A DNA stretch of 52,337 nucleotides, taken from contig DASXKV010000058.1 of the NCBI GenBank assembly GCA_036496605.1, positions 1-52,337 of the forward strand. Direction: 5' to 3'. Below the pieces are notes generated by a model. The model saw only the letters and a program-made list of their open reading frames with translations, did not search any database and was not told the origin of the DNA. Source of the stretch: Gemmatimonadaceae bacterium (lineage in GTDB: Bacteria; Gemmatimonadota; Gemmatimonadetes; Gemmatimonadales; Gemmatimonadaceae). The translations under genes were made by a program, and so were the position numbers. Shown here one piece after another: positions 1 through 7,274 of this stretch; positions within the stretch are counted from its first letter, which is position 1, and the number at the start of each line of letters is the position of its first letter.

Positions 1-236
1 AAAAGGGCGCGTCGAAAAGGGCGCGTCGAAAAGGGCGCGTCGAAAAGGGCGCGTCGAAAAGGGCGCGTCGAAAAGGGCGCGTCGAAAAGACCGTTGACCG
101 ACCGAGCTGTCAGTCTCGAGCCGCCAGCTGTGAGCAGGAAGCTGAGCCCTCATGGCTAGAGGCTAGCAGCTCAGGCAGTTTGTCGCCCTCTTCGACGCGC
201 TCCTCTCGACGCGCCCTTCTCGACGCGCCTCTCTAC
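1..236. repeat. 14-bp tandem repeat array with inverted counterpart
   Basis: Six consecutive copies of the 14-mer AAAAGGGCGCGTCG fill positions 1-84, with a partial seventh. The array begins at the window edge, so it may extend further left. After about 100 bases of unremarkable sequence, positions 187-226 carry three copies of the complementary word TCGACGCGC. The two sides can therefore pair into a long hairpin. No coding signal is visible. It lies downstream of the minus-strand methyltransferase gene, where a terminator or a repeat-derived 3' structure would be expected. Confidence 0.85.
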
Positions 237-268
237 TCTACCCTACACGCTCTACTCCTACGCCAGGC

Positions 269-1258
269 CTAGCCTCTGCGCGCGTACAGTTCTATCCACG
301 GCGCCCAGCGTGGCCGTCGCCCGGCGACGAAGCCTAACGCGCGCTTGACGAGCTTTTCTTCCAGACTCGCCCACGGTCGGGTCCACTCGTCAGCGATCGG
401 CACGAGGACGTCGCCCTCGACGCGCTGGACGGTGAAACCGACGCGCTCGAGCAGTCGCGTCAGGGATCGAATCGTGAAACCATAACGATAGGGGAAGGTC
501 AGCAGGTTGTTGTGAGCGAGCGCGAGTCGCGCCAGGGTACCCGCGAAGCGGCGTGTCATCGTGCCGCGGAGCGACGCATAGAATTCGCCGTTAGGCACGC
601 GCAGCGCGAAGACGCCACCCCGATGCAGGAGGCGCCACGCGGCATGCGCCGTCGCACGCGGATCCGGGAGCTGATCGAAAGTGTTCCAGATCGCGACGGC
701 GTCCAGCTGGCGATCATCGTCGAACGACTCGAGGTCGCCGTCGTGCACCGTGAAACCGAGCGACCGGGCGAAGCAGTTCACCTCGGTGTTGACGTCGAGC
801 CCCTCGAATTGCAGCCCGACATCTCGCGCGGCGCCGAGAAAGGCGCCGACGTAGCTCCCGAGCTCGAGCCCCGCGCCGCGCCGGCCGAGCGCGTTCAGCA
901 ACCGTCGCGCCTGAACTCGATAGGCAGCGCGCTGCGTGTCGTGCAGTCCTCGGAACAGCTCGATCGACGGCGTGGCGTCGGCGTAGATGGACTCGAGCTC
1001 GTACGCGCGCTCGATCGGATTGCGATAGACGAGACCGCAGCGCGCGCACTCGACGAGGCGGAAGGGCGGCCGCTCGGAGAAGGCGACGCGATCCATGAGG
1101 CGCTCGGGCGGCGTCGCGGGCCGAAGCCGCCGACCATGAAAGGCCCACAGCCACTCGACCTCGCGGCGCACGTCGTCCGAGCTTGCTATCTCGCAGCTCT
1201 CACCGCTCCCACAGGCGACGCATTGGGTGATTTCGTAGGCCGGCGACTTGGTCTGCAT
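269..1258 (-). CDS. Class I SAM-dependent methyltransferase with Cys-pair N-terminus
   Basis: The protein is about 329 residues. The N-terminus has two CxxC pairs (CVAC and, about 55 residues on, CARC), which suggests a small zinc site as in C-methyltransferase/Methyltransf_23 proteins that act on sugars or surface glycans. The central Rossmann part has the SAM-binding Gly-rich loop LELGSYVGAF, a following acidic residue in GLDVN, and a motif-IV-like segment AIWNTFDQLPDP. A longer reading begins at a TTG at 1306 inside the CACGGACA repeat; I prefer the ATG at 1258 because the extra 16 residues are translated repeat flank. The substrate cannot be told from sequence. It follows the propeller lipoprotein on the same strand, with a strong hairpin between them. 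Confidence 0.8.
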   Translation of the reverse strand: MQTKSPAYEITQCVACGSGESCEIASSDDVRREVEWLWAFHGRRLRPATPPERLMDRVAFSERPPFRLVECARCGLVYRNPIERAYELESIYADATPSIELFRGLHDTQRAAYRVQARRLLNALGRRGAGLELGSYVGAFLGAARDVGLQFEGLDVNTEVNCFARSLGFTVHDGDLESFDDDRQLDAVAIWNTFDQLPDPRATAHAAWRLLHRGGVFALRVPNGEFYASLRGTMTRRFAGTLARLALAHNNLLTFPYRYGFTIRSLTRLLERVGFTVQRVEGDVLVPIADEWTRPWASLEEKLVKRALGFVAGRRPRWAPWIELYARRG

Positions 1259-1297
1259 GCCTGTCAGGAATGCACGAGCTACGCCGAAAAGCCTCAG

Positions 1298-1360
1298 CAC
1301 GGACAAACACGGACAAACACGGACATGATCGTTGTCCGTGTGCGTCCGTGTTAGTCCGTG
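1298..1360. terminator. 28-bp stem hairpin built from 10-bp tandem repeats
   Basis: The left arm (1298-1325) is three copies of CACGGACA separated by AA. The right arm (1333-1360) is three copies of TGTCCGTG. About 25 of 28 positions pair around a 7-base loop. It sits between two minus-strand genes, 31 bases beyond the stop of the upstream lipoprotein gene and 39 bases before the start of the methyltransferase, so a transcription terminator or a processing or stability structure is plausible. There is no U-tract. Confidence 0.6.
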
Positions 1361-1390
1361 TTAGTCAGCGTTCACGCTTTGGTAGAATGC

Positions 1391-2359
1391 TTACGGGAGT
1401 TTCCAGAACTCCACCTGATTATGATCGAACCTCGGGATCGCGAGGACGAGCCGCTTCGTGTCGACGCCGATGTCGGCCGGAGCGCTGACGCCTGTTACGA
1501 GTTTACTCAACGTCCCGTTCCGTACCACGTTGACCGTCGAATCGCCCCAGCTCGAGACGAGGATGCGACCGTCCTTGAGGATCTCGATGCCGTCGTACTG
1601 GCCGGGGCCGTCGACGATCTTCGTCGGCGACTGGCCCGGCGTCCACGCCTGAACATCCTTGCCGCCGAAGGGAGCGAGCAAAAAGCGATTGCCGCTCGCG
1701 TCCCAGGTAATTCCATTAGGGTTCTCTAACGAGTCGCCCGTGGCGGCTTCCGTCACCTTGTTGTCGGAGAGGGCAATGCGGAAGATGCGATTGACGCCGG
1801 GGTGCGTCATGTTGCCTTTCGCGTCGAAGACGATCCCCGTGTCGGTTACGTAGATCGCGCCGTCCGCGCCGACCGCGACGTCGTTGAGAAAGGTCGCTTT
1901 TTGTGCCTTGAGGCTGATCGTCTTCAGTGGCTTTCCCGTGCGCTTGTCGAAAACCCGTACCACGTCGATGTCCGCGACCCAGAGCTGATCGGCCGTCGTC
2001 GCGATCCCCTTCGGCGCGTCGAGCTTGACGCCATTCTTCCCGCCTTCGGCGAACATGGTGAGCGTCGTCGTGCTCTCGGCCGGGACCCTAACGATGTAGC
2101 CATTGCCGTCGTGCTGCGACGGATTGCCGTTGATGTTGGAGACGAACCACACGTCGAGATCGGCGTCGTAATGCGCGGACTCGGGCGTCTTCATCTGACC
2201 GAGGACGCCGAGCTTCTTGGCGGACGCGGTGTCGGCAGCAGGCGTCGCGGTGGCGCCTGGCGCGTTGGCAGGATGCGAGGTGTCCTGCGGCGTGCTCTTC
2301 TCCGTCTTGCAGGCGGCGCTGAGAAGAAGCGCGCAGGCGGCGACGACGAGTCGTGACAT
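1391..2359 (-). CDS. Lipoprotein with SMP-30/gluconolactonase-like beta-propeller
   Basis: This is a 322-residue exported protein. A lipoprotein signal peptide (hydrophobic stretch ending LSAAC, Cys17) is followed by a low-complexity Thr/Ala/Pro linker to about residue 45. The rest contains repeated propeller strands, for example LDAPKGIA..LWVADI, LNDVAVGADGAIYVTDT and NPNGITWDASGNRFLLAPF, as in SMP-30/NHL-type propellers. An upstream reading to 2482 exists but only by translating the TGGTTGG repeat region, so I start at the ATG before the lipobox. It probably sits in a periplasm-facing membrane leaflet and binds a small ligand or acts as a lactonase; the catalytic metal residues cannot be assigned confidently. 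It is divergent from the 2560 gene. Confidence 0.8.
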   Translation of the reverse strand: MSRLVVAACALLLSAACKTEKSTPQDTSHPANAPGATATPAADTASAKKLGVLGQMKTPESAHYDADLDVWFVSNINGNPSQHDGNGYIVRVPAESTTTLTMFAEGGKNGVKLDAPKGIATTADQLWVADIDVVRVFDKRTGKPLKTISLKAQKATFLNDVAVGADGAIYVTDTGIVFDAKGNMTHPGVNRIFRIALSDNKVTEAATGDSLENPNGITWDASGNRFLLAPFGGKDVQAWTPGQSPTKIVDGPGQYDGIEILKDGRILVSSWGDSTVNVVRNGTLSKLVTGVSAPADIGVDTKRLVLAIPRFDHNQVEFWKLP

Positions 2360-2500
2360 GGAGATGGTGGTGGTTGGTGATTGGTGAATGGTCGTTGGTG
2401 GTGATTGGTCGTTGGTGAGTCCGGTTCGGCAACAGCCGGCAACACCCACCAACAAGCAACCAACAATACCGACCACCAACAACCAGCCACCAACGACACC
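2360..2500. repeat. TTGGT-type repeats with mirrored ACCAA arm
   Basis: Between two divergent genes, the left half (2366-2418) is made of GGTTGGT/GATTGGT words and the right half (2434-2500) of CACCAAC/AACCAAC words. The halves are largely complementary and predict a long imperfect hairpin. The G-rich half also has the spacing of two-tetrad quadruplex sequences. No reading frame here is credible. Because it lies at the 5' ends of both genes, it would sit in or next to their promoters, unlike the copies found at 3' ends elsewhere in the window. Confidence 0.7.
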
Positions 2501-2503
2501 CTC

Positions 2504-2530
2504 TTGCCTTCGGCATTTCTTCGGTATAAT
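2504..2530 (+). promoter_or_regulatory. Sigma-70-type promoter candidate for the 2560 gene
   Basis: A perfect TATAAT -10 hexamer lies at 2525-2530, 29 bases before the ATG. A TTGCCT at 2504-2509 could serve as -35, but the 15-base spacer is short, so only the -10 is convincing. Confidence 0.5.
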
Positions 2531-2559
2531 CTTGGTGCCCGGTAGTTAGTGAGGCATCG

Positions 2560-3153
2560 ATGTCGAGCGGAGCGAAGGCAGGGAAGCTGGGTCGAGACGA
2601 AGGCGATTTCGACCCGGCGTCCTATGCCCCCGTGGCCGAGCGAATCTCGCTCTTTTATGAAGCGTTCCCGCGCGGCCGGATCATCACGGAGCTGATGAGC
2701 CGCACGGAGCGGGACGTGGTGTTTCGGGCTGTGGTCTATCGTCAGGTAGGAGAAGAGCCGGCCGCGACGGGGTGGGCGGCCGAGCGTGAGGGCGACGGCG
2801 ACATCAACACGGTCGCGTGTCTCGAGAACACGGAGACGTCGGCGATCGGGCGCGCGCTCGCGAACCTGGGCTTCACCGCGTCGCGCGAGCGGCCGAGCGC
2901 GGAGGAGATGGCGAAGGCGTCGCGAGCGCGGGTGCAGTTGGGACTGGTGCGCTTGCCTAACGAAGCGCGACCGAGCGCGCTCGTCTACGACCTCTCTGCA
3001 CTGATAACGCGAGCCGAGACATTCGGACTCCGCGCAGCGCGCGCGGAGCGGTGGCGTCGACTCGTGTCGCGTGGTGACGTGCCTGAGGAGACGCTCCTCC
3101 GCTGCGAGCGTCGATTGCGCCTCTGGGTGCTCGCGCGCACCGCTCGTGCCTAG
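2560..3153 (+). CDS. Phage-like protein with ETSAIGRAL signature, possible ssDNA-annealing relative
   Basis: The protein is 197 residues. Residues 20-75 form a compact alpha/beta region (PVAERISLFYEAFPRGRI, then strands around DVVFRAVVYR). The signature ACLENTETSAIGRALANLGF occupies residues 87-106. From memory, an A..N.ETSAIGRAL segment of this kind occurs in many phage and prophage proteins, some placed near ERF/Sak-type single-strand annealing proteins; I cannot verify the family here. The C-terminal 70 residues are Arg-rich and helical. It is the first gene of the cluster leading into the sigma factor, 44 bases upstream. If it is a DNA-recombination protein, that fits a DNA-damage theme shared with the LexA-like gene two places downstream. 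Function unproven. Confidence 0.55.
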   Translation: MSSGAKAGKLGRDEGDFDPASYAPVAERISLFYEAFPRGRIITELMSRTERDVVFRAVVYRQVGEEPAATGWAAEREGDGDINTVACLENTETSAIGRALANLGFTASRERPSAEEMAKASRARVQLGLVRLPNEARPSALVYDLSALITRAETFGLRAARAERWRRLVSRGDVPEETLLRCERRLRLWVLARTARA

Positions 3154-3154
3154 C

Positions 3155-3180
3155 TGTCCCCAGCCGGCACCTCATACGTG
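3155..3180 (+). promoter_or_regulatory. 26-bp element, copy 1, before the sigma gene
   Basis: The element TGTCCCC-N2-CCGGCACCT-N-AT-N2-GTG starts 2 bases after the stop of the preceding gene and ends 18 bases before the sigma-factor ATG. A second copy, 21 of 26 positions identical, occurs at 4546-4571 in the same relation to the next gene. Being repeated in front of the sigma operon and of the following gene, it could be an autoregulated promoter or an operator. It resembles no standard ECF promoter or LexA box that I know. Confidence 0.4.
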
Positions 3181-3197
3181 TGAAGGAGACGCGAGCG

Positions 3198-3878
3198 ATG
3201 CGCGCGCTGACCGACGCGGCGCTGATCGATGCAATGCGCGACGGCTTTCCCGAAGCATGGGCTGAGTTCGACGCGCGCTTTCGGCCGCTGCTCGAGCGCT
3301 ATGCGGCTCGCGTCGGAATTCCCCGGTGGGAGTGGAGCGTGTGCATCACTGAAGTACTGGACGACGAAGCGCTGCGTCTGATCGAACGCACCGGGCAGCT
3401 TCCGCTGCACCTGACGGCGTACCTCGTGCGCGCGGTGCGGAGCCGGTTCCTCGAGTTCAAACGTGCCTCGCTACGACGCGAACGCCGCTATGCGATGGAT
3501 GGTGCGGCGGGTGCGGTGATGTCGGAGCACGCGCGTCGCGCGTCGCGACCGCCCCGTATCGCCGAGGAAAATGGTGATCGCCGGAGCGTCGCCGAGCGCT
3601 TCGGCCATGCGCTCAGCGCGAGCCTAACGACAGAGGAGCAGCACATGCTGGCCTGGGTTGCCGAAGGCGTTCCGCATCGGCTGATCGCCGAGTGGTTAGG
3701 CATCAATCGCGAGGCGGCCAAGAAGCGCATTGCGCGGTTGTGCGGGCGGCTGCGGCGCGCGGCGGCCGAAGCGAGCATGCAGCTGCCGGTGCAGGAGCGG
3801 CGCGAGATCGAGCGGCTGATGCGCCGCGCGAGCGCGCCGCAATTGAGTTCCCATTCGGGAGAGAGCGATGACGGATGA
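3198..3878 (+). CDS. ECF-like RNA polymerase sigma factor
   Basis: The protein is 226 residues. Region sigma-2 spans about 17-98: the helix FDARFRPLLERYAARVGI, the core-binding segment ITEVLDDEALRLIE, and the basic -10 recognition helix LTAYLVRAVRSRFLEFKRAS. Region sigma-4 spans about 140-190: LTTEEQHMLAWVAEGVPHR followed by the helix-turn-helix IAEWLGINREAAKKRIARL. There is no sigma-3, as in ECF factors, and there is a C-terminal tail of some 36 residues. I start at the ATG at 3198, which has AAGGAG nine bases upstream, rather than the GTG at 3180. The 3' end overlaps the next gene by 11 bases, implying translational coupling to the LexA-like protein that I propose as its partner. The repeated 26-bp element directly upstream may be its own target promoter. 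Confidence 0.85.
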   Translation: MRALTDAALIDAMRDGFPEAWAEFDARFRPLLERYAARVGIPRWEWSVCITEVLDDEALRLIERTGQLPLHLTAYLVRAVRSRFLEFKRASLRRERRYAMDGAAGAVMSEHARRASRPPRIAEENGDRRSVAERFGHALSASLTTEEQHMLAWVAEGVPHRLIAEWLGINREAAKKRIARLCGRLRRAAAEASMQLPVQERREIERLMRRASAPQLSSHSGESDDG

Positions 3879-4539
3879 GCGCGATGATGCGACCGACGCG
3901 GAGTTGAGCGTCGCCGAGGCTTTGGGTCAGACGCTGCTGCGTGATCCAGCGCATGTGGCCTGGGACGATGCACGATTTCTGGAGTGGCTGGCGGAGGACG
4001 CGCGCGAGGAGAAGCGCCGTGCCTGGCGTCTGACGCGCGAGGAGCAGCGCGCGCGAGGCGAGGCAATGATGGCGCGCGCCCACGCGCGACGGCTGCGCGT
4101 GGTCCAGGGCGGCACGGCGCCGATGACCAAGCGCGATGGCGCGGAGGGTGGCCGCGTCGTCCCCGTGGTCGAGTTGGGCATCGCCGCCGGCGTCGGACGT
4201 GAGCTGTGGGACGAGCCCACCGACGCCTGGGTGGAGGTGCCTGACGATGTACCGCCGGGCGAGTATGTCGCGCTCCGCGTCGTCGGTGACAGCATGGCGC
4301 CGCTCATGCACACGGGCGACACGGTGCTCGTGCGGCGCGGCGCCGACGTGCGTCGCGATACGGTGATCGTCGCCCGTCATCCGGACGACGGCTACGTGTG
4401 CAAGCGTGTGAGCCGCGTGGGGCGTGAATCGATCGAGCTCGCGTCGCTGGCCCCTGAGCGTCCGCCCATCGTCATTCCGCGCGACGCACGGCTCGTGGTC
4501 GGGACGGTGATGCTCGTCTGGTGCTCGCACCGGCACTGA
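3868..4539 (+). CDS. LexA/UmuD-type S24 autoprotease without HTH, candidate anti-sigma factor
   Basis: The protein is 223 residues. Residues 95-215 form an S24 (LexA/CI/UmuD) peptidase domain: a cleavage-site motif GIAAG with scissile Ala107-Gly108, the nucleophile motif VVGDSMAPLM with Ser142, and the general-base motif YVCKRV with Lys179. The Ala-to-Ser distance is 35 and the Ser-to-Lys distance 37, the same as in E. coli LexA (84, 119, 156). Residues 1-90 are acidic then basic, helix-rich (a run of Glu/Arg at 44-65), and do not look like the winged helix of LexA or the HTH of CI. The gene overlaps the sigma gene by 11 bases. Inference: the N-terminus holds the sigma factor and RecA-stimulated self-cleavage releases it. 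Alternatives are an unusual repressor or a UmuD-like accessory factor. Confidence 0.85.
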   Translation: MTDERDDATDAELSVAEALGQTLLRDPAHVAWDDARFLEWLAEDAREEKRRAWRLTREEQRARGEAMMARAHARRLRVVQGGTAPMTKRDGAEGGRVVPVVELGIAAGVGRELWDEPTDAWVEVPDDVPPGEYVALRVVGDSMAPLMHTGDTVLVRRGADVRRDTVIVARHPDDGYVCKRVSRVGRESIELASLAPERPPIVIPRDARLVVGTVMLVWCSHRH

Positions 4540-4545
4540 TGGCCG

Positions 4546-4571
4546 TGTCCCCGCCCGGCACCTGATGAGTG
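4546..4571 (+). promoter_or_regulatory. 26-bp element, copy 2
   Basis: This is the second copy of the element at 3155-3180 (21 of 26 identical). It begins 7 bases after the stop of the S24 gene and lies 51 bases before the ATG of the next small gene. Its right end runs into the stem-loop at 4564-4605, so it could also belong to a terminator or attenuator. Confidence 0.4.
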
Positions 4572-4605
4572 AGCGGAGCGAGTGCGGTCCGCTCGTCACT
4601 CGATC
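4564..4605 (+). terminator. Stem-loop after the sigma/S24 operon
   Basis: The arm GATGAGTGAGCGGA (4564-4577) pairs with TCCGCT, CACTC and ATC blocks between 4588 and 4605, leaving small bulges and a 10-base loop. There is no U-tract. A strong AGGAGG follows immediately (4606-4611), so the hairpin could instead control translation of the next gene. Confidence 0.35.
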
Positions 4606-4622
4606 AGGAGGTGCATGTGGGG

Positions 4623-4895
4623 ATGCCGCGGGTTATGCGTTCGCTAAATCGTCATTGCTCAGTGCATCGCAGATGGATCGTCACGACGCTCGTCGGCCTT
4701 GGAGCGATCGCTGGCGCCGTTCGAGGCGCACTCTCGACGACCAGCGACTGTCCGCCCATCATGATGCGCTACGAGGCGGCAGACGGTGGCGCGCTGCTCG
4801 TGCGTGTCTGCGGTGTTTTGCCGTTGGCGTCGACCAGTATTGCCGTTCGTTACTCGTTGGAGCTTCGTCTAACCCTAGCTCCTCTCTCTCGGTAG
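4623..4895 (+). CDS. Small membrane-anchored hypothetical protein, probably 3'-truncated
   Basis: The product is 90 residues with no recognisable family. One hydrophobic segment (WIVTTLVGLGAIAGAV, about residues 18-34) could be a signal anchor. An AGGAGG lies 11 bases before the chosen ATG. The last codons run straight into the copied histidine-kinase end that begins near 4890, and the stop (4893-4895) lies inside that copied DNA. The natural C-terminus has therefore probably been lost to the rearrangement that built the island to the right. It may be a target of the sigma factor upstream, because the repeated 26-bp element precedes it. Confidence 0.4.
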   Translation: MPRVMRSLNRHCSVHRRWIVTTLVGLGAIAGAVRGALSTTSDCPPIMMRYEAADGGALLVRVCGVLPLASTSIAVRYSLELRLTLAPLSR

Positions 4896-5018
4896 CCAGA
4901 AACGAAACCGGCTCCCTTTCCCGATGTCGCTCACGACGCTGAGATGACCGCCTAACGCGCGCGCCAAGCGTCGGGACACGCTCAACCCCAACCCCGCGCC
5001 GCCCGCCCGCCGCGCGGC
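4893..5018 (-). pseudogene. 3'-end fragment of a CHASE3 histidine kinase gene (copy 1)
   Basis: Read on the minus strand this encodes RRAAGGAGLGLSVSRRLARA and onward to FWLPR, matching the last 42 residues of the intact kinase at 8667-10103. At the DNA level about 92% of the roughly 128 bases agree. The kinase stop codon is not preserved and the frame runs on for three residues before stopping at 4875. The fragment abuts the truncated RHS gene at about 5018. It is in the same orientation as the intact copy, so the two form direct repeats bounding the 5.0-8.7 kb island. Confidence 0.85.
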
Positions 5019-6320
5019 CGGTTCGATAGTGATCACCTGAACGCGGCGCACGTCGATCTGCGCTCGTACTACGATGGCGCCGATCGGCTCGGGGCCGCGG
5101 ACTCGCGACATGCCGTCGCGGCGAACAACTACACCATCGCGTTCGAGGAATATCGCTACGACGCGTTCGGCCGGCGCGTGGCTGTCCGCGCGCGGCGGAA
5201 ATGCGTTGGCGGTGCCACCGGTTCGGAGCTCTCGCGCGACTGCGGCGTGAGCACGATGCGCCGCATCATCTGGGACGGCGATGCGCTGCTCGGCGAGATC
5301 CAGGTGCCTGGCGCCGACGGTGACAACCTCGAGGCTGACGCGAACACCACCGCGCAGCAATCGCACGACGGCAACACGCTCGACGCGACGCAGTTCTTTG
5401 GCGTCGTGGCGTACACCCACGGGTTGTCACTCGACGATCCGCTGAGCGTGACGCGGCTCAACTACGCCGACGCCCACGTCTTCAGCGGTGGCTACTTCGC
5501 GTACGATGCGACGACGTTCCATCAGTATCAGGCGTTCAGCATTCTGCCGATGTGGGACGATCGCGGCACGTGGGATTCGTACATTTTCAACAACACGACG
5601 ATCACCAGTTTGTGCGAGACCTCGGCGCCGCATTGCGTGGCCGTCCAGGCACCGGCCGGCTGGTCGCCGTTTGCGGGCGTGGCGACGATCGCGCCGTACG
5701 TCTGGCATGGCAGTTTGCTGTTCGATCAGAACGATGCGTCGAAGTTGACCTTCCGGCGCAATCGGTACTATGACCCGATGACGGGTCGGTTCACGCAAGA
5801 AGATCCGATCGGCCTCGCGGGCGGGCTGAATCTGTACGGCTTTGCGGGCGGGGATCCGGTCAACTTCTCGGATCCATTCGGACTGTGCCCGGTCATGCCG
5901 TGCCGCTCACCGGACGATGGCATGAACAACCGACCACTGCCGCCCGGCGTCGACGAGAAGGACGTAACGTGGAATCTCAAAGAAGGGTGGTACGATTTGC
6001 CGGACGGCGCACATGTTAGGCCTCATCCTGAAGATCCAAGCCATTGGGATCACTGGGAGATTTACGAGCCTGGCAAGAAGCAACCGCAAAACTATCCTGA
6101 AAAAAAGAACAAACCGTGGCCCGGCCAAAAGGTGAAGCCGTATGGCGATCAGTCTGGCGTTGACCCGTGGCCGCTGATCAGCCCTTACACTATCAAGTAC
6201 AATCTGAAGGAGATGTGGAAGGAGCTCATTAAGAGCATTCCCTCGACGGCGCCGCAGTCTCTGCCAGGGCCAGCGGGCTTCCCATATCCGCCGCCTCTGC
6301 CTATACCGGGTGTGCCATGA
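5019..6320 (+). pseudogene. RHS-repeat protein, 5'-truncated, with C-terminal toxin-like tip
   Basis: The frame is open from the junction with the kinase fragment and reads RHS/YD-type sequence from the first codons (RSYYDGADRLG, EEYRYDAFGRRV). The RHS core ends with the hallmark YYDPMTGRFTQEDPIGLAGG and YGFAGGDPVNFSDPFG at about 5767-5881. The remaining ~145 residues are the variable tip. It is visibly lower in GC, contains a HWDHW motif and a Lys/Pro-rich stretch, and ends in a Pro-rich tail. HWDHW recalls some polymorphic-toxin tips (type 37 from memory), but I cannot confirm this. No signal peptide or N-terminal repeat region remains, so an intact secreted RHS protein is not encoded here. 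An internal GTG at 5178 is the first start-like codon. The ORF at 6352 is its likely immunity gene. Confidence 0.8.
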
Positions 6321-6351
6321 TCGCTGATTCTCGACAGAAGCCAAACGGTTG

Positions 6352-7125
6352 ATGCTACGGCTCCGTGTTGCCGCAGCACTCCCGTGGGTGGATAGCAGAA
6401 ATAGGATTCGCTCTCCGCTTGAGCAGTTTACGATGCTGGAGGATGAGGCTCGACGCGCATTGATCGCCGAGCCTCGTCCACCCCTCGTCTGGGAGTTTGG
6501 CGTGCTCACCGATTCTTGGGAGAGACCAGAGTCTTCGAAGCCGGTATTGGTTGGTGCCGAAGATGGAAGCGATTCGTCGAGTACCTGTTATGCAGTCGGT
6601 TATGAACTAGCAGGCGAATATCAGGAGGAGCTACGCCCCCTCTGGCTAGCATTCCTGAATTGGATGAGCGAGCGCCACGCCACCGACATCTATTTCTTTG
6701 CCGACCAATTTTGGACCGAAGATCAGGGGTGGTTAGAGTTTGGTGAAGCAGTCCGACGACGCTTGGTTTCTGGCGTAACGGTACCGAGCAAGACAAGCGC
6801 GGGTGTCTATGCGGCGCGAGCGCACCAGGTCTTGTTAGGCGATCTGCTGCACAGATGGTGGCCAACCGGTTTAGGCATGCTGGGGGGAGCATCGATGAAG
6901 AGGGGGAAGGGTAAACGTGAGCTCGAGTCCCTCATGTTGCGTGGTCGTATAACCAGTGTGGATCTAACGAGTCTTGACTGGTGCTTTCAGACAACCGCTA
7001 CATTTGACAACCTCGGCTTCATTGTCCTCAGCAGGAATGAGGACTGGGCGGAATTGCGCGACGCCCTGCTGAGGAGGGGATGGGTTGATGGCCTCCCGGT
7101 CGACGTTGCGCTCGCGCGACTATGA
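6352..7125 (+). CDS. Candidate immunity protein for the RHS tip
   Basis: The product is 257 residues, soluble and acidic, with no signal peptide and no family that I recognise. Its distinctive parts are Trp/Phe-rich (LRPLWLAFLNWMSERHATDI, DIYFFADQFWTEDQGWLEFG), with a C-terminal region NEDWAELRDALLRRGWVDGL. It begins 31 bases after the RHS stop on the same strand, and its GC content and codon use are clearly lower than those of neighbouring genes, as is usual for toxin-tip/immunity cassettes. Weak ribosome-binding sequence precedes the ATG at 6352; a start at 6433 (MLEDEARRAL) is also possible. The immunity role is inferred only from position. The 150 bases that follow (7126-7274) hold nothing I recognise. 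Confidence 0.55.
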   Translation: MLRLRVAAALPWVDSRNRIRSPLEQFTMLEDEARRALIAEPRPPLVWEFGVLTDSWERPESSKPVLVGAEDGSDSSSTCYAVGYELAGEYQEELRPLWLAFLNWMSERHATDIYFFADQFWTEDQGWLEFGEAVRRRLVSGVTVPSKTSAGVYAARAHQVLLGDLLHRWWPTGLGMLGGASMKRGKGKRELESLMLRGRITSVDLTSLDWCFQTTATFDNLGFIVLSRNEDWAELRDALLRRGWVDGLPVDVALARL

Positions 7126-7274
7126 CCGAGCGGAGAGCGAGGACGGCCTACGGCTCAAAACCCCAAGCGCGATTTCAAGCCAGTCGACACGGGCCGTGAG
7201 ATAGTGGAACGCAGAAATACCAGCCCGCTCGAGCACTCTGGCCAGGCTGCTACTCTTGCCGCTGCAGTGCGCTC

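Noticed and set aside
1-84. CRISPR array at the left edge.
   Set aside because: The 14-bp units are directly tandem with no unique spacers, and no cas gene is seen.
512-1354. Long plus-strand frame opposite the methyltransferase gene.
   Set aside because: It is Arg/Glu-rich shadow coding of the minus-strand gene; the minus-strand product has clear methyltransferase motifs.
4615-4647. A 10-residue leader peptide (MWGCRGLCVR) after a strong AGGAGG.
   Set aside because: The gap between AGGAGG and this ATG is only 3 bases, and no attenuator-like alternative pairing is evident; the ATG at 4623 fits better.
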